Shown here: in pieces, positions 6,719 through 8,164 of the stretch
Numbering within the stretch: position 1 is the first letter of the stretch
How the letters are laid out: each line of letters starts with the position of its first letter
Assembly (NCBI GenBank): GCA_905201175.1
Contig: CAJKNC010000071.1
Span: 1 to 8,164, forward strand
Direction: 5' to 3'
DNA from: an uncultured Succinatimonas sp.
GTDB lineage: Bacteria > Pseudomonadota > Gammaproteobacteria > Enterobacterales > Succinivibrionaceae
DNA: 8,164 nt
Program-made: the position numbers and the translations under genes
Notes under the pieces: generated by a model
Seen by the model: only the letters and a program-made list of their open reading frames with translations
Told to the model about the DNA's origin: nothing
Databases searched by the model: none

Positions 6719-7927
6719 ATGGAAGGACAAAATCATAGCTTAAAAAAAGGCAATATCAATAAACTGCCTTTGTTCTTAGTCTTAGGCTTCTGCCTTATAA
6801 GCCTGCTGGCGGTTTTTGTTTTAACTTCACCTAAAAAAGAGCTTAACCCTCCAATTCCGACTATTCCCTATGATATGGAATATCAGCTAAGGAAAGCTCG
6901 TGAAAACAGCTTTAATTTAAAGCTGCAGAGCCAAAGGCAGGAAATGCAAGATAATGCCCAGGAAAGTCTGACTCCTCAGGAGCTGCAGGCTAAAAACGAG
7001 GTTTTAGCCTTTGAGAGATCGCAAAGCAGCTACGAGGATGATTATCGCCGCTATCAGGAGCTCCTGCCCCCTTCAAGACTGCGCTACGGCAAAACTAATG
7101 AGGAAAATCAGGAGACTGTCCGAAATACGCGTCCTTATCCAAAAGCTGCACCCAAAGAAGCTGCCGCAGATAACGGCTATGCTCAGGCCTTAACGGCAAG
7201 CTCAAAGGTTAATCTAAATAAAAGTTCCGAGCTGGCTTTTGAGAATAATCATCCAGAAGAAGAGCACAGCGTCTCTGACAGCACCCTAAATGCCTATGCC
7301 AAATTGAAAAAACAAGCTGCAGCGCAGAATGAAAAGCTTCAAAGTCCTAAAAGCCCTTACTGCCTGCTTGAAGGCAGCGTCATTCAGGCTGTTCTGCTGA
7401 CTGGCATCAATTCTGAACTGCCAGGCCAAATTACCGCGCAGGTTACAGATAATATTCTCGATACTCCTACAGGCAGCCATCTGCTAATCCCTAAAGGCAG
7501 CCGTCTTGTCGGTCAATACGGCTCTAATGCCCGCTTTGCGCAGAAAAGAGTATTTTTAGGCTTCAGCCGCCTGATTTTCCCTGACGGCAGATCGCTTAGA
7601 TTAAATGCCATGCCCGGACAAAGCACCGACGGCTATGCCGGATTGGCTGCTGATGCAGATAATCATTTTTTTGAACTGCTTTCAGGCTGCCTTTTAATGT
7701 CAACTATAACCGCCTCAGGCTATATTCATGACAGCTCCTATGACGATGATTCATTTCGCGGAGCTATGGGAGATGCCCTTAGCGATAATCTAAGCTCAGC
7801 CTTGTCTAAAGTCATTGAGCGCAATCTGAACATTTCGCCGACCTTAAAGGTGGCTCCGGGATTTTTATTGAGCATTGCCGTTACGGAAGATCTGTATTTT
7901 CCCTCCCCTTACAATCCAAATTCATAA
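6719..7927 (+). CDS. trbI: TrbI, VirB10-like channel scaffold
   Basis: TrbI spans from the inner membrane across the periplasm to the outer membrane and is equivalent to VirB10. The 402-residue product has a short basic cytoplasmic start and one membrane helix (about 16-35). A long polar linker follows, rich in Pro, Gln, Glu and Ala (about 37-210). The conserved TrbI beta-barrel domain starts near Gly219: LLTGINSELPGQITAQVTDN (226-245), LLIPKGSRLVGQY (255-267), RVFLGFSRLIFPDG (277-290) and DGYAGLAADADNHFFELLSG (304-323). A helical antenna-like segment comes next (about 318-335). The length agrees with the family. AAGAGG at 6707-6712 gives the ribosome binding site, and the ATG lies two bases after the trbG stop. 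The next gene starts 15 bases after the TAA. Confidence 0.93.
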   Translation: MEGQNHSLKKGNINKLPLFLVLGFCLISLLAVFVLTSPKKELNPPIPTIPYDMEYQLRKARENSFNLKLQSQRQEMQDNAQESLTPQELQAKNEVLAFERSQSSYEDDYRRYQELLPPSRLRYGKTNEENQETVRNTRPYPKAAPKEAAADNGYAQALTASSKVNLNKSSELAFENNHPEEEHSVSDSTLNAYAKLKKQAAAQNEKLQSPKSPYCLLEGSVIQAVLLTGINSELPGQITAQVTDNILDTPTGSHLLIPKGSRLVGQYGSNARFAQKRVFLGFSRLIFPDGRSLRLNAMPGQSTDGYAGLAADADNHFFELLSGCLLMSTITASGYIHDSSYDDDSFRGAMGDALSDNLSSALSKVIERNLNISPTLKVAPGFLLSIAVTEDLYFPSPYNPNS

Positions 7928-7942
7928 AGGAGCCTTTACTCT

Positions 7943-8164
7943 ATGCATAAATATCTGATTTTACTGTCGCTGCTGTCATTTGAAGCTTCAGCTGCAGACA
8001 GCCAGTCTGAGCTGCATTCCATGCTGAAAGTCCTAAATGAGCACACTAAGATCTTAAAGGAATGGTCCATGCGCAATCAGGAACAAAATAATGCTCTTAT
8101 AGAGCTTTCAGATAAAAGCTCGCAGCGGGAAGATCTTAACTATAAAATTCCCAGCAAAGAAACC
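7943..8164 (+). CDS. Secreted protein in trbJ position, 5' part only
   Basis: An open frame of 74 codons starts at ATG 7943 and runs off the right edge without a stop. It begins with a signal peptide (MHKYLILLSLLSFEASA, likely cut after A-S-A or A-S-A-A). A polar, helix-prone segment follows, rich in Glu, Asn, Gln, Lys and Leu with heptad-like spacing (from about residue 22), as expected for a periplasmic coiled coil. AAGGAG at 7927-7932, overlapping the trbI stop, is the ribosome binding site, with a ten-base spacer. In RP4 the gene after trbI is trbJ, a VirB5-like minor pilus protein with a signal peptide and coiled coil, so trbJ is the best guess from position and build. I do not recognise a TrbJ-specific motif in the visible part, so a small unrelated periplasmic protein is possible and I give no symbol. 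Confidence 0.6.
   Translation, partial: MHKYLILLSLLSFEASAADSQSELHSMLKVLNEHTKILKEWSMRNQEQNNALIELSDKSSQREDLNYKIPSKET

Noticed and set aside
2460..7565. Recurrent TTTAGGC words resembling an uptake signal
   Set aside because: The copies I inspected lie on the coding strand, mostly in the same phase as Leu-Gly codons (TTA GGC). Codon preference explains them.

Overview
The window carries the front part of a P-type (RP4/VirB-like) conjugative type IV secretion operon on the + strand, in the order trbB-trbC-trbD-trbE-trbF-trbG-trbI and then the first 74 codons of a gene in the trbJ position, which runs off the right edge. Order, lengths and motifs (hexameric secretion ATPase, pilin, VirB3-, VirB4-, VirB8-, VirB9- and VirB10-like proteins) identify mating-pair formation genes of a plasmid or integrative conjugative element. 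No relaxase, coupling protein, origin of transfer, integrase or replication gene is visible, so the element type cannot be decided here. The host looks like a fairly AT-rich Gram-negative bacterium (inner and outer membrane channel components, signal peptides, strong AAGGAG ribosome binding sites). A low-GC gut or rumen gammaproteobacterium such as a member of the Succinivibrionaceae is my guess from codon style only.

Region 1-726 is a decayed gene for an AAA ATPase with a DUF4143-type C-terminus. It has an intact-looking P-loop and Walker B, but two in-frame stops, at least one small frameshift and a large internal deletion. Region 727-1044 is non-coding. It holds a possible terminator for the decayed gene, two adjacent 13-bp dyads, a weak promoter candidate, and a notable inverted repeat in which a copy of the 16S rRNA anti-Shine-Dalgarno sequence can pair with the ribosome binding site of trbB.

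Region 1045-8164 is one tightly packed operon with overlapping or nearly touching genes and a Shine-Dalgarno sequence before each start, so translational coupling is likely. TrbB and TrbE would power pilin handling and substrate transfer. TrbC is the pilin. TrbD is the small inner-membrane partner of TrbE. TrbF, TrbG and TrbI build the inner-membrane/periplasm/outer-membrane channel. The main anomaly is that trbC is broken by a frameshift plus about 29 extra bases exactly where the first pilin membrane helix should be, while every neighbour is open and well conserved. As written, the operon would make no normal pilin. No trbH (lipoprotein) lies between trbG and trbI.

I see no clearly new biological system. 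The points worth a second look are the broken pilin, the anti-SD/SD hairpin ahead of trbB, and the unusual short secreted protein at the right edge.
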